The notes beneath the pieces were generated by a model, which was not told the DNA's origin, did not search any database, and saw nothing but the letters and a program-made list of their open reading frames with translations. Position numbers and translations under genes: made by a program. 64,000 bases of DNA, taken from Roseobacter sp. SK209-2-6 (GTDB lineage Bacteria; Pseudomonadota; Alphaproteobacteria; Rhodobacterales; Rhodobacteraceae). Of the stretch, positions 53,668 to 62,883 are shown one piece after another. The stretch spans positions 62,001 to 126,000 of the forward strand of contig NZ_AAYC01000003.1 of NCBI RefSeq assembly GCF_000169455.1. The letters are read 5' to 3'. Position 1 is the first letter of the stretch. Every line of letters begins with the position of its first letter.

Positions 53668-55035
53668 TCACACAGGAGAGGGTGCCGCATGAGGAGGGGC
53701 ATAAAGAAGATCAGCAAGATCCGCGAAGCTGGCCTCTCTGTCTGTCAGCCCCAACACCCTGTCACGGATCGCCGCCGCACGCGGAACCCCCAAGGAGGGT
53801 GTTGCGAACTCCATGAATTTGGCCAGCACGTCTTCGCGCTCCAGCGGGGCCTCTGGCCCGCCACGAGCATGGACATCACGAGATTCCAGAGTATTGCCAT
53901 CCTGGAGCGTGATCGTCACATCCGCAAATCGCCCTTCCGGGAAGCGGCTGGAATGCCGTTCTGCCTCAGCTATCGTGATCCGCTTCATAAAGGTCGCGAC
54001 GCGGGCGTCACTTAGCCCTTCTTCCGAGATATGCTCGACTCCGATGCGACCATGGATCGCCATATTGGCAACTGCAAAGGGCAACGAGTATTGCGCCTGT
54101 GAGGTGGTTTCAGGCATACCTCTGAATAGACAGGCGCTCTCGTGGAAGGTGTTGATATGCAAAGCAGCAATATCTGTCGCATGTAGCCCGTTGCTTCGGA
54201 TCAGCATCCTGCAGGCATCGATGGCCGCATGAGCCCAACGGCAGATCGGATAGGGTTTCACATATTGATGTTCCATCTGCCAGAACTGGCCAAGATCCTG
54301 CCAATAGGCCTCTGCCGCGCTATCCTCCACTGTGATTGCAGGGGCTCCGGTGAAGCCTCGCTCCGCCAGGACCGCTGAGGACATGCCGACCATAGCCCCC
54401 CAGCCTGAACCATCGTGTAACATCGTCGGATTGGCGATTTCGCGCATCATTTGGCTGCGGGGCCCATGAAACTCAGCTATCCCGATGGCCTGGCGAAGCT
54501 GCTCATCACTAAAGCCACGCAGCCGCGCTGCCATCGCGGCAACCCCCAAGGCGTTCCAAGCACCGGATGTGTGATAGTCGCTCACTGTATTGTGCAGCGT
54601 AATCCCGGCGCGGCCAGCAACCTCATAGCCGACAATGACTGCCGCCAGGGCCTCTCTGCCTGTCAGCCCTGGACAATGCTCCGCCAGCGCGGCCAGGGCC
54701 GGTATCACTACAACTCCGATATGTCCTTTGGTGGGATTATAGCCATCATGCCCGTCCAGATTATCGGTCTGGGTCGCCGCCGCATAAGCGGCGCCTGCTA
54801 GACTAACGCGACGCCCATCAAAGAGCATCCGGGCACTGTGGCTGTCGTCTTGACTGGCATAGAGCAGGCAAGCAGTCTCGCGCGCGATGATACCTGCTTC
54901 CATTGGCCCGGCACCAATGACGATACCCAGAGTATCCAACAGCATCAGTGCGGCCGCCTCCTGGGTGCTTTCTGGGAAATCCTCTGCCTGGCGTCGCAAT
55001 GTGAAATCAGCAAGGTTTTGAAAAGTCGCAGTCAT
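53668..55035 (-). CDS. MmgE/PrpD family protein
   Basis: 455 residues from the ATG at 55035; the frame extends to a TTG at 55068 but the extra residues are not conserved. Family features: ALMLLDTLGIVIGAG near the N-terminus, LAGAAYAAATQTDNLDGHDG (about 78-97) and NPTKGHIGVVVIPA. MmgE/PrpD proteins include 2-methylcitrate dehydratase, cis-aconitate decarboxylase and related enzymes on tricarboxylates. No methylcitrate genes are nearby, so the substrate is unknown. Divergent from a LysR regulator that probably controls it. Confidence 0.82.
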   Translation of the reverse strand: MTATFQNLADFTLRRQAEDFPESTQEAAALMLLDTLGIVIGAGPMEAGIIARETACLLYASQDDSHSARMLFDGRRVSLAGAAYAAATQTDNLDGHDGYNPTKGHIGVVVIPALAALAEHCPGLTGREALAAVIVGYEVAGRAGITLHNTVSDYHTSGAWNALGVAAMAARLRGFSDEQLRQAIGIAEFHGPRSQMMREIANPTMLHDGSGWGAMVGMSSAVLAERGFTGAPAITVEDSAAEAYWQDLGQFWQMEHQYVKPYPICRWAHAAIDACRMLIRSNGLHATDIAALHINTFHESACLFRGMPETTSQAQYSLPFAVANMAIHGRIGVEHISEEGLSDARVATFMKRITIAEAERHSSRFPEGRFADVTITLQDGNTLESRDVHARGGPEAPLEREDVLAKFMEFATPSLGVPRAAAIRDRVLGLTDREASFADLADLLYAPPHAAPSPV

Positions 55036-55235
55036 GATTTTGCTCTCTGGCCTAGATCGTCCCGGCAAAGATTAGGCTGCCGGATCTGCTCCAACACGCA
55101 AACAAAACCGGGGCTGAGGCAAAGGAATATTTTTGTGCCACCCGCTATAGATGACGCAAATGGACCGGACTTCACGCCATCTTCGGCTATGGCTCTGGAC
55201 TTTACCCACCTCGGACTTCCGCTACTATCGCCATC

Positions 55236-56117
55236 ATGATGAACCTGCCCCATCTCTCCTTCCTGCGCTCCTTTGAAGCCGCCGCGCGACATCTGAGTTT
55301 CACCAGTGCCGCCGAAGAGCTGAACTGCACTCAGGCGGCAGTCAGTAATCATGTTCGCTCACTTGAGGATTTTCTACGTCGCCCCCTGTTTGTGCGACAC
55401 CCACGGTCACTCTCTCTCACGGATGTCGGCACGGCCTATCTGCAATCCGTTCGCCACGCGCTACAAGAGATTGACCTGGCTACCCAATCACTGACCCTGC
55501 AGGTCCACAAACGTGAAGTCGTAGTCTCTTGCCCGGTCAGCCTGGCGGAAAGCTGGTTGGCAGAAGTGATAGGCTCTTTCCGGCGGGTTCATCCCGATAT
55601 CGATCTAACCGTCCATGGCACAGTCTGGAATGATGTCGAAACCAATGTCTCCGATATTTCCATCATCGTAAGCCACGTGGATGACACCCCAGCTGATCTG
55701 CATCTTTTGTGGGAAGAGACGCTCACTCTGGTTTGCGCCCCGGACTATCGCCCAGACGGAGAATTGCTGACCAGGCCTGACCAGCTACATCACGCGGATC
55801 TCATCCACATCCTGGGGCGACCCATCTATTGGGGCCTGGCAGAAGAGGCGTTGGGCCTAAAAGGGTTAAACCTAAAGGGAGGGCTACGCACCAGCGGGCC
55901 CAGCTTGGCACTGGAACTCGCGGTGCAGGGGCTGGGGTGCATCATGCTTCCGCGCTCCGTCGTCCAACGATATCTGGAGCGCGGTCTTCTGATCGAACCC
56001 TTTGATCTGCAGATCAAAAGCCCCTGGTGTTACTTCACTCGTTGCAACGAAAAAACCGCGACCCCTTCGGTCAAAGCGTTTTTTGCCTGGATGCTGAAAG
56101 CGGCTGAGGCGGCCTAA
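55236..56117 (+). CDS. LysR family regulator (GcvA-like)
   Basis: 293 residues. Winged helix (about 5-65): SFTSAAEELNCTQAAVSNHV, then an effector domain with VVSCPVSLAESWLAEVIGSF. Two ATGs start the protein; the first is at 55236. Divergent from the MmgE/PrpD gene across 200 bases and convergent with the dimethylglycine-dehydrogenase-like gene, so the PrpD-type gene is the likelier target. Effector unknown. Confidence 0.85.
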   Translation: MMNLPHLSFLRSFEAAARHLSFTSAAEELNCTQAAVSNHVRSLEDFLRRPLFVRHPRSLSLTDVGTAYLQSVRHALQEIDLATQSLTLQVHKREVVVSCPVSLAESWLAEVIGSFRRVHPDIDLTVHGTVWNDVETNVSDISIIVSHVDDTPADLHLLWEETLTLVCAPDYRPDGELLTRPDQLHHADLIHILGRPIYWGLAEEALGLKGLNLKGGLRTSGPSLALELAVQGLGCIMLPRSVVQRYLERGLLIEPFDLQIKSPWCYFTRCNEKTATPSVKAFFAWMLKAAEAA

Positions 56118-56156
56118 GGGGACCACCCAGAACCCCCAGGGACCACTCCCCTTTGA

Positions 56157-58574
56157 CTAACCGCGAAGACGCTCACCTTTTGGGTCAAAAACCGGTTCCT
56201 GCAGGATGCGCGCTTTGTGGGGTTTACCCAGAATAAAGACCTCAACCGCATCGCCCGGCTGCGCGATCTTTGGGTTCACAAAGCCCAGCGCCAGGGATTT
56301 ACCGGTGCTGTAGCTGTATCCGCCTGAGGTAACCCGGCCCACGGATTGGCCATCCGCCAGGAAGACAGGCTCGCCGCCACTGGCATCCGCATCTTCGGTG
56401 ACTTCAATTTCGAACATCGACAGCACTTCGCGGCAGGCTTTGTCCTTCACCTTGAGATAGGCTTCCTTGTGCAGGAAGTCCTTGTCGAGCTTGATCAGCC
56501 CTTCCAGGTCAACTTCCTGCGGGTAGTACTCCTGGCTGTATTCGCGGCCCCAGGAGCCATAGCCTTTCTCGATCCGCAAGCTGCCCAAGGCACGGCCGCC
56601 CACCGGGCCGCCGCCGTATTCCTTGGCGGCCCCGACTAGGGCACCATAGAGGCGCGGCTGGTCCTCTTCGGCGCAGTGCAGCTCCCAGCCCAGATCCCCG
56701 GTGAAGGAGACGCGCAGCGCCAGGCATTCGACCCCGACGACCTCGATCACGCGCGAACGCATGAAGCGGAAGGCCTCGTTGGAGAGGTCGGCATTGGTCA
56801 GGCGCTGCAGCATGTCGCGCGACTTGGGACCTGCCACATTGAAACCGGCGATCTGGTTGGTCGCCACCTCAAAAGTGGTGCCTTCCGGCAGCTCCACCAT
56901 ATTGAAGAACCGCTGGTGATAGCGCTCCGCCATACCAGAGCCGATCATCATGTATTTGTCGTCTTCAACCTTGGTGATGGTGAAATCACCGGCTACTCCG
57001 CCGCGAACCGAGATCAGCGGCGTCAGGCAGGAGCGACCCACTTCGGTGGGCACCCGGTTGGCCACCAGACGGTCCAGCCAGTCATGCGCGCCTGGCCCTT
57101 TGACCACATAATTGGCAAAGTTGGAGATATCGATCACGCCGACGCTCTCTCGCAGCATCTTGGCCTCACGGCCCACGGGCTCCCACCAGTTCTGGCGGGT
57201 GAAACCCACCGTTTCCTTGGTGCCGGGCCTTTCCGCGAACCACAGGGGATGCTCCCAGCCGCAGTTGAGGCCAAAGACGCCGCCCATCTCCTTTTGCATC
57301 TCATAGGCAGGGCGCACCCGTGCCGGGCGGCCGGCAGAACGTTCCTCATTCGGGAAGTGGATGGCAAAGCGGTGCTGATACTGATCGCGCACCCGCGCCT
57401 GAGTGAACTTCTTGTCCGCCCAGTCGCCAAAGCGCGCCAGATCCCAGGCGAACATGTCATATTGCGGCTCGCCCTCGATCATCCATTGCGCGGCCAGAAG
57501 GCCAAGCCCCCCGGATTGGGAGAAGCCAGGGATCAGCCCCCCGCAGAGGAAGTAGTTCTTCAGCTCAGGCACCGGTCCCCAGAGGGCTGAGCTGTCCGGC
57601 GACCAGATCATCGGCCCGTTGATCACCCGCTTGACGCCGGCAGTGGCCGCAACCGGAACCCTCTCGGTGGCGCGGATCACGTTTTCCATGATCCGGTCCA
57701 GGTCATCGGGGAACAGCTCATGGGCAAAGTCCAACGGGGTGCCCTCTTCGGCCCAGAACTTCATGTCCTTTTCATAGGCGCCGATCAGCAGCCCGTTGCC
57801 TTCCTGACGGAAGTAATACTCTCCGTCCCGGTCAGCGATCGAAGGCAGGCGGCGACCAAGGTTGGCAACCTCGTCAATGCTCTCGGTCACGAAATACTGA
57901 TGCTCAGTGGGCTGCAGCGGCAGGGTGAGCCCCGCCAGCGCTGCCACTTCGCGGCCCCAGAGACCCGCCGCATTCACCACCCATTGGGTATGAATATCGC
58001 CCTTCTCAGTGCGAACGATCCAGGAGCCATCCGGCTGCTGATCGGTGCCGATCACCGGGCAGAAGCGTTCGATGGTGGCGCCCATGGCGCGGGCACCTGC
58101 AGCATAGGCATGGGGCACGCCAGAGGGATCCACATTGCCTCCATCCGGTTCATACATGATGCAGCGCACATCATCGAAATTCGCCAGCGGGTGCAACTCC
58201 TTGGCCTGCTCGCGGCTGATCTCGTGGAAGTTCAGCCCGTAGAAGCGCGCTTTGGCTTCCTGCAGGCGTAGCTGATGCTCGCGCTCTTCGGTTTGGGCCA
58301 GATAGAGCGACCCGGGCTGAAACACCCCGCAGCTCTGCTCCGTTTCCTTCTCCAGCTCCTTGTAGAGGTTCATAGTATAGTGCTGGATGCGGGTGATATT
58401 GTTGTTGTCGTGCAGCCCGTGAATGTTGGCCGCCGCGTGCCAGGTCGAACCAGAGGTCAGCTCATCCCGCTCGATCAGCATGACGTCGGTCCAGCCCAGT
58501 TTGGCCAGGTGATAGAGGATGGAGCATCCGGCGAGCCCGCCACCGATGACAACGGCTTGTGCGTGGGTTTTCAT
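56157..58574 (-). CDS. dimethylglycine dehydrogenase-like FAD protein with GcvT-type folate domain
   Basis: 805 residues from the ATG at 58574, chosen because AAGGAAG precedes it and the protein then starts MKTHAQAVVIGGGLAG; the frame upstream lacks homology. FAD motif GGGLAGCS at about 11-18, and SGSTWHAAA with His46 at the covalent-FAD position. The C-terminal half (about 430-800) is the aminomethyltransferase-like domain. It should oxidise dimethylglycine, the product of GbcAB, and load the one-carbon unit on tetrahydrofolate. Related to, but clearly distinct from, the protein at 8171-10621. Confidence 0.82.
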   Translation of the reverse strand: MKTHAQAVVIGGGLAGCSILYHLAKLGWTDVMLIERDELTSGSTWHAAANIHGLHDNNNITRIQHYTMNLYKELEKETEQSCGVFQPGSLYLAQTEEREHQLRLQEAKARFYGLNFHEISREQAKELHPLANFDDVRCIMYEPDGGNVDPSGVPHAYAAGARAMGATIERFCPVIGTDQQPDGSWIVRTEKGDIHTQWVVNAAGLWGREVAALAGLTLPLQPTEHQYFVTESIDEVANLGRRLPSIADRDGEYYFRQEGNGLLIGAYEKDMKFWAEEGTPLDFAHELFPDDLDRIMENVIRATERVPVAATAGVKRVINGPMIWSPDSSALWGPVPELKNYFLCGGLIPGFSQSGGLGLLAAQWMIEGEPQYDMFAWDLARFGDWADKKFTQARVRDQYQHRFAIHFPNEERSAGRPARVRPAYEMQKEMGGVFGLNCGWEHPLWFAERPGTKETVGFTRQNWWEPVGREAKMLRESVGVIDISNFANYVVKGPGAHDWLDRLVANRVPTEVGRSCLTPLISVRGGVAGDFTITKVEDDKYMMIGSGMAERYHQRFFNMVELPEGTTFEVATNQIAGFNVAGPKSRDMLQRLTNADLSNEAFRFMRSRVIEVVGVECLALRVSFTGDLGWELHCAEEDQPRLYGALVGAAKEYGGGPVGGRALGSLRIEKGYGSWGREYSQEYYPQEVDLEGLIKLDKDFLHKEAYLKVKDKACREVLSMFEIEVTEDADASGGEPVFLADGQSVGRVTSGGYSYSTGKSLALGFVNPKIAQPGDAVEVFILGKPHKARILQEPVFDPKGERLRG

Positions 58575-58747
58575 ATTCGGCTTCCTTCTAACCACAGCCC
58601 CGAGCTGCAAAATTCCCAGGCCCACACTAGGAGCGGACTGCCTCCAAGACCTGCAAAATAAACCGGGGCATTGCGTCAAAAAATTCTATGCAAGATCGAA
58701 CTGAGCCTGTCGCTCCTGCAGTAGTTTCGCCCCTGCTAGAATGCCCT

Positions 58748-59698
58748 TCAGGTGATCTTTCCCTTCTGCATCACCGGGGGAATGCCAAATGCGGCGCGGT
58801 AGACCCTGGAGAAATGTCCTGGGCTCTCGAATCCGCAGGCAAGCGCGATTTCGGTCACCGAAGATTCGCTCTGAATAAGTAAATTTCGGGCTCGTTCCAG
58901 GCGCATTTCCATGAAGTACTTCTTGGGCGAGGCATTCAGGTATTTGCCAAAGAGGCGCTCCAGCTGGCGTGTCGAAATGCCGATCTCTTCTGCAATCAGG
59001 GCGGGCGAAACCGGTTCGCTGATATGGTCCTGCATCATCTGAATCGCCCGGGCCAGATGGGCATTGCGCATGCCGTTGCGCGACTGCAAAGAGACCCGCT
59101 GTTCCGCCGTTGCATTGCGCACCGCATTGTAAACCATCTGATCCGAAACCGCGACTGAGAGGTCATAGCCATGCTGCGTTTCAATCAGATGCAGCATCAG
59201 ATCCGCTGTTGCTGTCCCTCCGGAGGCGGTCATATGCTTCTCACTGGAGACAAAAACGCTGCGCACGAGATTCACATCCGGAAAGGTCTCCATAAAACTG
59301 TCGTGATATTCCCAATGGATCGCTGCCTGCATCCCTTCCAGAAACCCGGCTTCAGCAAGGACCCAGGCCCCCGAACACAGAGCTCCAATTTTGGTGCCAC
59401 GCACGCGCTCTCGCCTCAATGCCGCCAATAGAGGCTTGGAGACGTGGTTCTTCATGTTTATTCCCGAAAGCACAAAGAGCTGTTCGCATTTCGGGATCGC
59501 ATCAAAGCTGTAGTGCACCAACGTGACCGATCCGTTGGAACAGATCGCCTGCTCTCCGTTCGCTGACCCAAAGGACCATTGATAGAGGTCCTGCCCGCTC
59601 ACCAGGTTTGCAATACGCAGAGGCTCCACCGCGCAGGAGAACGCAAGATGCGAGAACTCCTCGACTAGGAGAAATGCGAAATGCTGGGTTTCTGACAT
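58748..59698 (-). CDS. GlxA/GbdR-like AraC regulator with DJ-1/PfpI domain
   Basis: 316 residues from the ATG at 59698 (MSETQHFAFLLVEEFSHLAF); the upstream TTG in frame adds nonconserved residues. Residues about 5-185 form a class-I glutamine-amidotransferase-like domain with the nucleophile-elbow motif GALCSGAWVLAEAG; about 215-316 is the AraC helix-turn-helix (ALIAEEIGISTRQLERLFGK and SVTEIALACGFESPGHFSRV). GbdR, the glycine betaine/dimethylglycine-responsive activator, has this layout, and the position among betaine genes supports that role. Confidence 0.8.
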   Translation of the reverse strand: MSETQHFAFLLVEEFSHLAFSCAVEPLRIANLVSGQDLYQWSFGSANGEQAICSNGSVTLVHYSFDAIPKCEQLFVLSGINMKNHVSKPLLAALRRERVRGTKIGALCSGAWVLAEAGFLEGMQAAIHWEYHDSFMETFPDVNLVRSVFVSSEKHMTASGGTATADLMLHLIETQHGYDLSVAVSDQMVYNAVRNATAEQRVSLQSRNGMRNAHLARAIQMMQDHISEPVSPALIAEEIGISTRQLERLFGKYLNASPKKYFMEMRLERARNLLIQSESSVTEIALACGFESPGHFSRVYRAAFGIPPVMQKGKIT

Positions 59699-60049
59699 AG
59701 TCTGACCGGCTGGCAAATGGTGAATGGCTCGTCCGCTTTGCAAAGGCTGCGACCCTGTCAGGCCAAATCCTTAGCCATGAGCAGCAGAAAATGCCGACAC
59801 ATCGCAAAAGCGCTCTTTTGGGAGGACAGCAGAAATTTGCAATCTAGACAATCTGCTTTTTTCACCCGCATCGGTCCCAAAACGCAGATCCTTGACCATG
59901 CGTGGGGTCAGCGCCGCTACCCTATCACCGGCACTGGATGCCCTGCCTGATGGGTAATCTAGCGTCCAGATTGTGAGCAACCAAAGCACCTGAACGTCTC
60001 CAAAGATGTGATCAACGGGAGGGAGTAACGGATCCGTTGAAGGTGAAAG
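59699..60049. other. intergenic region upstream of the AraC regulator
   Basis: About 350 bases. It should contain the regulator's promoter. The only local symmetry I note is the 10-bp palindrome ACGGATCCGT near 60028. No gene, terminator or RNA motif is evident. Confidence 0.4.
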
Positions 60050-61606
60050 CTAATAGACCTGGTTCAACTCATCTGCGGCAGGGATCTCGCGCTCGCGCCG
60101 CGCGATATAGGCTAGCAGTTCCTCCTCCTTGGCCTGGTCAAGTTTTGGCTCCTGATATTCAGACAAGAGTTTCTTCGCATGGGTAAGGGCTCGTTCGGTG
60201 ATTTCCACCCCCCCCTCTGCAACCCATTGTTCGATTGAATTATTGTCGAACATCTCGGGCATGAAAAAGGCCTGTTGGAAATTCTCCTGTGTATGTGGAT
60301 GCCCCAGATAATGACCGCCTGGGCCGATATCCGGCACCGCTGAAATCGCCTGATCAAAATCCTCCCATTTGGGACCTTCCGCCATCCGGTAGGCCATCGC
60401 GCATTGTTCGGCGTCAACGATGAACTTTGCAACTGAACAATGCATCCCGGCCTCATTCCATCCTGCGGAATGCCAGATGTAATTTGCGCCTGCGTGCATC
60501 ACAGATTGCAGCGTGGTTGCACTCTCGTAGCCGGCTTGGGCATCAAAGGTTTTGGCACCGCCCAGGGTATTAGAGGTTCTCCAGGGCACATCATAGAAGC
60601 GGGCCATCTGTCCGATCATGAAGTTCATCAGCGAAATCTCCGGCGTGCCCGCCATTGGGGCGCCAGACCGCATGCTGACAGTCGAAAGGTAATGCCCATA
60701 AATCGCTGGGGCTCCCTCGCGGATCACCTGGGTATAGGCCAGAGCGCTCAGCGCTTCGGCATTGAGCTGCGCCACTGTTGCTGGCACCGAAGCCGGGGTG
60801 TTCGCGCCACCCAATACGAAGGGCGAGCACAGAACCGGCTGATTGCGTCGGCAGAAGGCCCGCATTGCCCCCAACATGGTTTCATCCCAAACCAGCGGCG
60901 AGTTTCCATTGCAATTGCCAGTGGTCACTGGGTGATCCTCTAGGAAGTCCGCCCCAAACAGTATTGCACACATATCCAAGACATCCTCCGCGTTCTTGGG
61001 GCTAGTGGTCATCCCCATGAAGGTCTTGTCCGAATATTTCATCGAAGAATATGTGATGCGAAGATGGCGTTGACTGATGGGGTGGTCGTAGGGCTCCACG
61101 ATGTGATGCGCAGAGGAATGCAGAGCCGGCATCATATGCGCCAATTTATGAAACATCGCGAGGTCTTCCAGCGTCGGATTGCGACGCTGATCCTCCAGGT
61201 CCCTCAGGAAGGGCGCACCGGTCATGGGCACAAAGATCGAATGCCTGCCGCCCAGGCGCAGGTTTTTTTCCGAGTCTCGCGCGTGATAGGTGAAATCACT
61301 GGGAATGGTTGCGATCAATTCTCGAACCAGGCCTCTGTCCAAGAAGACCAACATACCCTCAACTTTGGCTCCGATCCGCTTCCAATCCTCCAGCGCAATC
61401 GGATCTCGAAACTGGACCCCGGTGTTCTCCAGAATGTCCATGGAAGCTTGGTCGATCATCTCGACCTGGGCGCCATCCAGCACTTCGCACAGTGGCAAGT
61501 TCCGCGTAAGACCTGGCAACATTGTGAAATCAGGGGTGCGACGCAGAGCTCGACGCGCATGGCGACCACCGGCACGGCTACGGAACTGAGGGGCAGGCAA
61601 AGTCAT
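60050..61606 (-). CDS. MttB superfamily (trimethylamine methyltransferase-like) protein, non-pyrrolysine
   Basis: 518 residues, full family length, with GRHARRALRRTPDFTMLPGL at the N-terminus and conserved CNGNSPLVWDETMLGAM and YGHYLSTVSMRSGAP segments. No in-frame amber codon, so it is a non-pyrrolysine member. Characterised relatives (MtgB and others) move a methyl group from a quaternary amine to a corrinoid protein. No corrinoid protein or its activator is in the window. In this context glycine betaine or a related betaine is a plausible substrate. ATG at 61606. Confidence 0.82.
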   Translation of the reverse strand: MTLPAPQFRSRAGGRHARRALRRTPDFTMLPGLTRNLPLCEVLDGAQVEMIDQASMDILENTGVQFRDPIALEDWKRIGAKVEGMLVFLDRGLVRELIATIPSDFTYHARDSEKNLRLGGRHSIFVPMTGAPFLRDLEDQRRNPTLEDLAMFHKLAHMMPALHSSAHHIVEPYDHPISQRHLRITYSSMKYSDKTFMGMTTSPKNAEDVLDMCAILFGADFLEDHPVTTGNCNGNSPLVWDETMLGAMRAFCRRNQPVLCSPFVLGGANTPASVPATVAQLNAEALSALAYTQVIREGAPAIYGHYLSTVSMRSGAPMAGTPEISLMNFMIGQMARFYDVPWRTSNTLGGAKTFDAQAGYESATTLQSVMHAGANYIWHSAGWNEAGMHCSVAKFIVDAEQCAMAYRMAEGPKWEDFDQAISAVPDIGPGGHYLGHPHTQENFQQAFFMPEMFDNNSIEQWVAEGGVEITERALTHAKKLLSEYQEPKLDQAKEEELLAYIARREREIPAADELNQVY

Positions 61607-61772
61607 TTAGGCGCTCTCCTTTTTCAAGGAGTGTTGCCAAATCCCAGCCTCTGCACCTGTAGGTTAGCGAAATTTGGTTGCAGAATCCGACACTCAGACG
61701 GGTGTGATGGGCAATTCACGCAAAGCAGCCCTATTTAGACCCGCTTTGCGCATTGGCGAAGGATCGCCAGGA

Positions 61773-62858
61773 TCAGATGCCAGATTTGATCGCAGTCCAG
61801 GTGCGGCTCCGTTGACGCAGGGCTTTGGGCCCAAGGCTCTTATCCGGGAACAGACCATTCATGGTTTCAGCACTAGGATAGACGCCAGGATCGGCGAGAA
61901 CCTCCGGCAAAATAGACTCGTCGGATTTTGCATTGGCATTTGCAAAGAAGACCGTGTTGGTCACTTCGGCAATCACCTCTGGCTGCAACATATGATCAAT
62001 GAAACGGTAGGCTTCATCGGGATTGGGCGCGTCCACCGGGATGGCCATCAGGTCAATCCACATAAGCGTCCCCTCACGTGGAATGGCATAGGCAATCTCC
62101 ACACCGTTCTCGGCTTCTATCGCGCGGGCCTGGGCCAGACCGGCATCACCGGAATACATCACCGCCAGGCACAGGTTGCCCGAAGGCAGGTCAACTGCGG
62201 CGCGTTGATTGCTGAAATAGGTCACATTCGGCGCCATTCCCGCAAGAAGCTCCTTGGCTTCCGCAAGTTCCGCCTTGGTTTCGGAATAGGGATCCTTACC
62301 CAGATAGTTCAGCGTCACCGATAGCATTTCCACCGGGGAATCAAGGACTGCCACACCACAGTTCTTCAGCTTGGAAGCATATTCAGGTTTGAACAAAAGA
62401 TCCCAGCTATCGACAGGCAAGTCGCCCAACTGCTCTGAGATTTTGACAGGGTCATAGGCAAGGCCAATCGTGCCCCATGTATAGGGGACCCCCAATTGAC
62501 GACCGCCAGGAACCTTATCCAATGCTGCAAGAATTTCCGGATCCAGATTACCGTAGTTCTGCAAACGCGAGGTATCTATCGGCAAAAGCGCACCGGCCTG
62601 CAGCTGGCGCTCTGCGTTGGAAGCCGCCGGGAAAACCACATCATAGCCTGATCCCCCTGCCAACATCTTGGTTTCCAGAACCTCATTGCTGTCAAAGTAG
62701 TCCAAGGTGACCTTGGTGCCAGAGGCTTCCTCGAACCCGGAAACACTGGTTTCGCCGAAATAGTCAGCCCAGTTATAGATCGAGAGCTCCGCTGCGGTAG
62801 CCGGAGCCGCCAATACCGCTGCAACAAGTGCAGCCTGGAGTGAGATAGCTGTTTTCAT
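61773..62858 (-). CDS. PotF/PotD-like periplasmic binding protein (orphan)
   Basis: 361 residues with a Sec signal peptide (ALVAAVLAAPATAA then ELSIYNW). Family motifs of polyamine-type binding proteins: LSIYNWADYFGETSVSGFEE, YDVVFPAASNAERQL and GVPYTWGTIGLAYDP. No permease or ATPase genes adjoin it within the window; neighbours are the MttB-family gene and an agmatinase-like gene. Its ligand may be putrescine, agmatine or a betaine-like cation; it may feed the potABC system at 11-15 kb or a transporter elsewhere. Confidence 0.85.
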   Translation of the reverse strand: MKTAISLQAALVAAVLAAPATAAELSIYNWADYFGETSVSGFEEASGTKVTLDYFDSNEVLETKMLAGGSGYDVVFPAASNAERQLQAGALLPIDTSRLQNYGNLDPEILAALDKVPGGRQLGVPYTWGTIGLAYDPVKISEQLGDLPVDSWDLLFKPEYASKLKNCGVAVLDSPVEMLSVTLNYLGKDPYSETKAELAEAKELLAGMAPNVTYFSNQRAAVDLPSGNLCLAVMYSGDAGLAQARAIEAENGVEIAYAIPREGTLMWIDLMAIPVDAPNPDEAYRFIDHMLQPEVIAEVTNTVFFANANAKSDESILPEVLADPGVYPSAETMNGLFPDKSLGPKALRQRSRTWTAIKSGI

Positions 62859-62883
62859 GTCTTATTTTCTCCCTTGGAGGGTA

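Noticed and set aside
56970-57590. Open frames opposite the dimethylglycine-dehydrogenase-like gene
   Set aside because: No motif support; the opposite-strand gene has intact FAD and GcvT features.
60050-61606. Pyrrolysine-containing MttB
   Set aside because: The frame is open without an internal amber codon, so it is a non-pyrrolysine family member.
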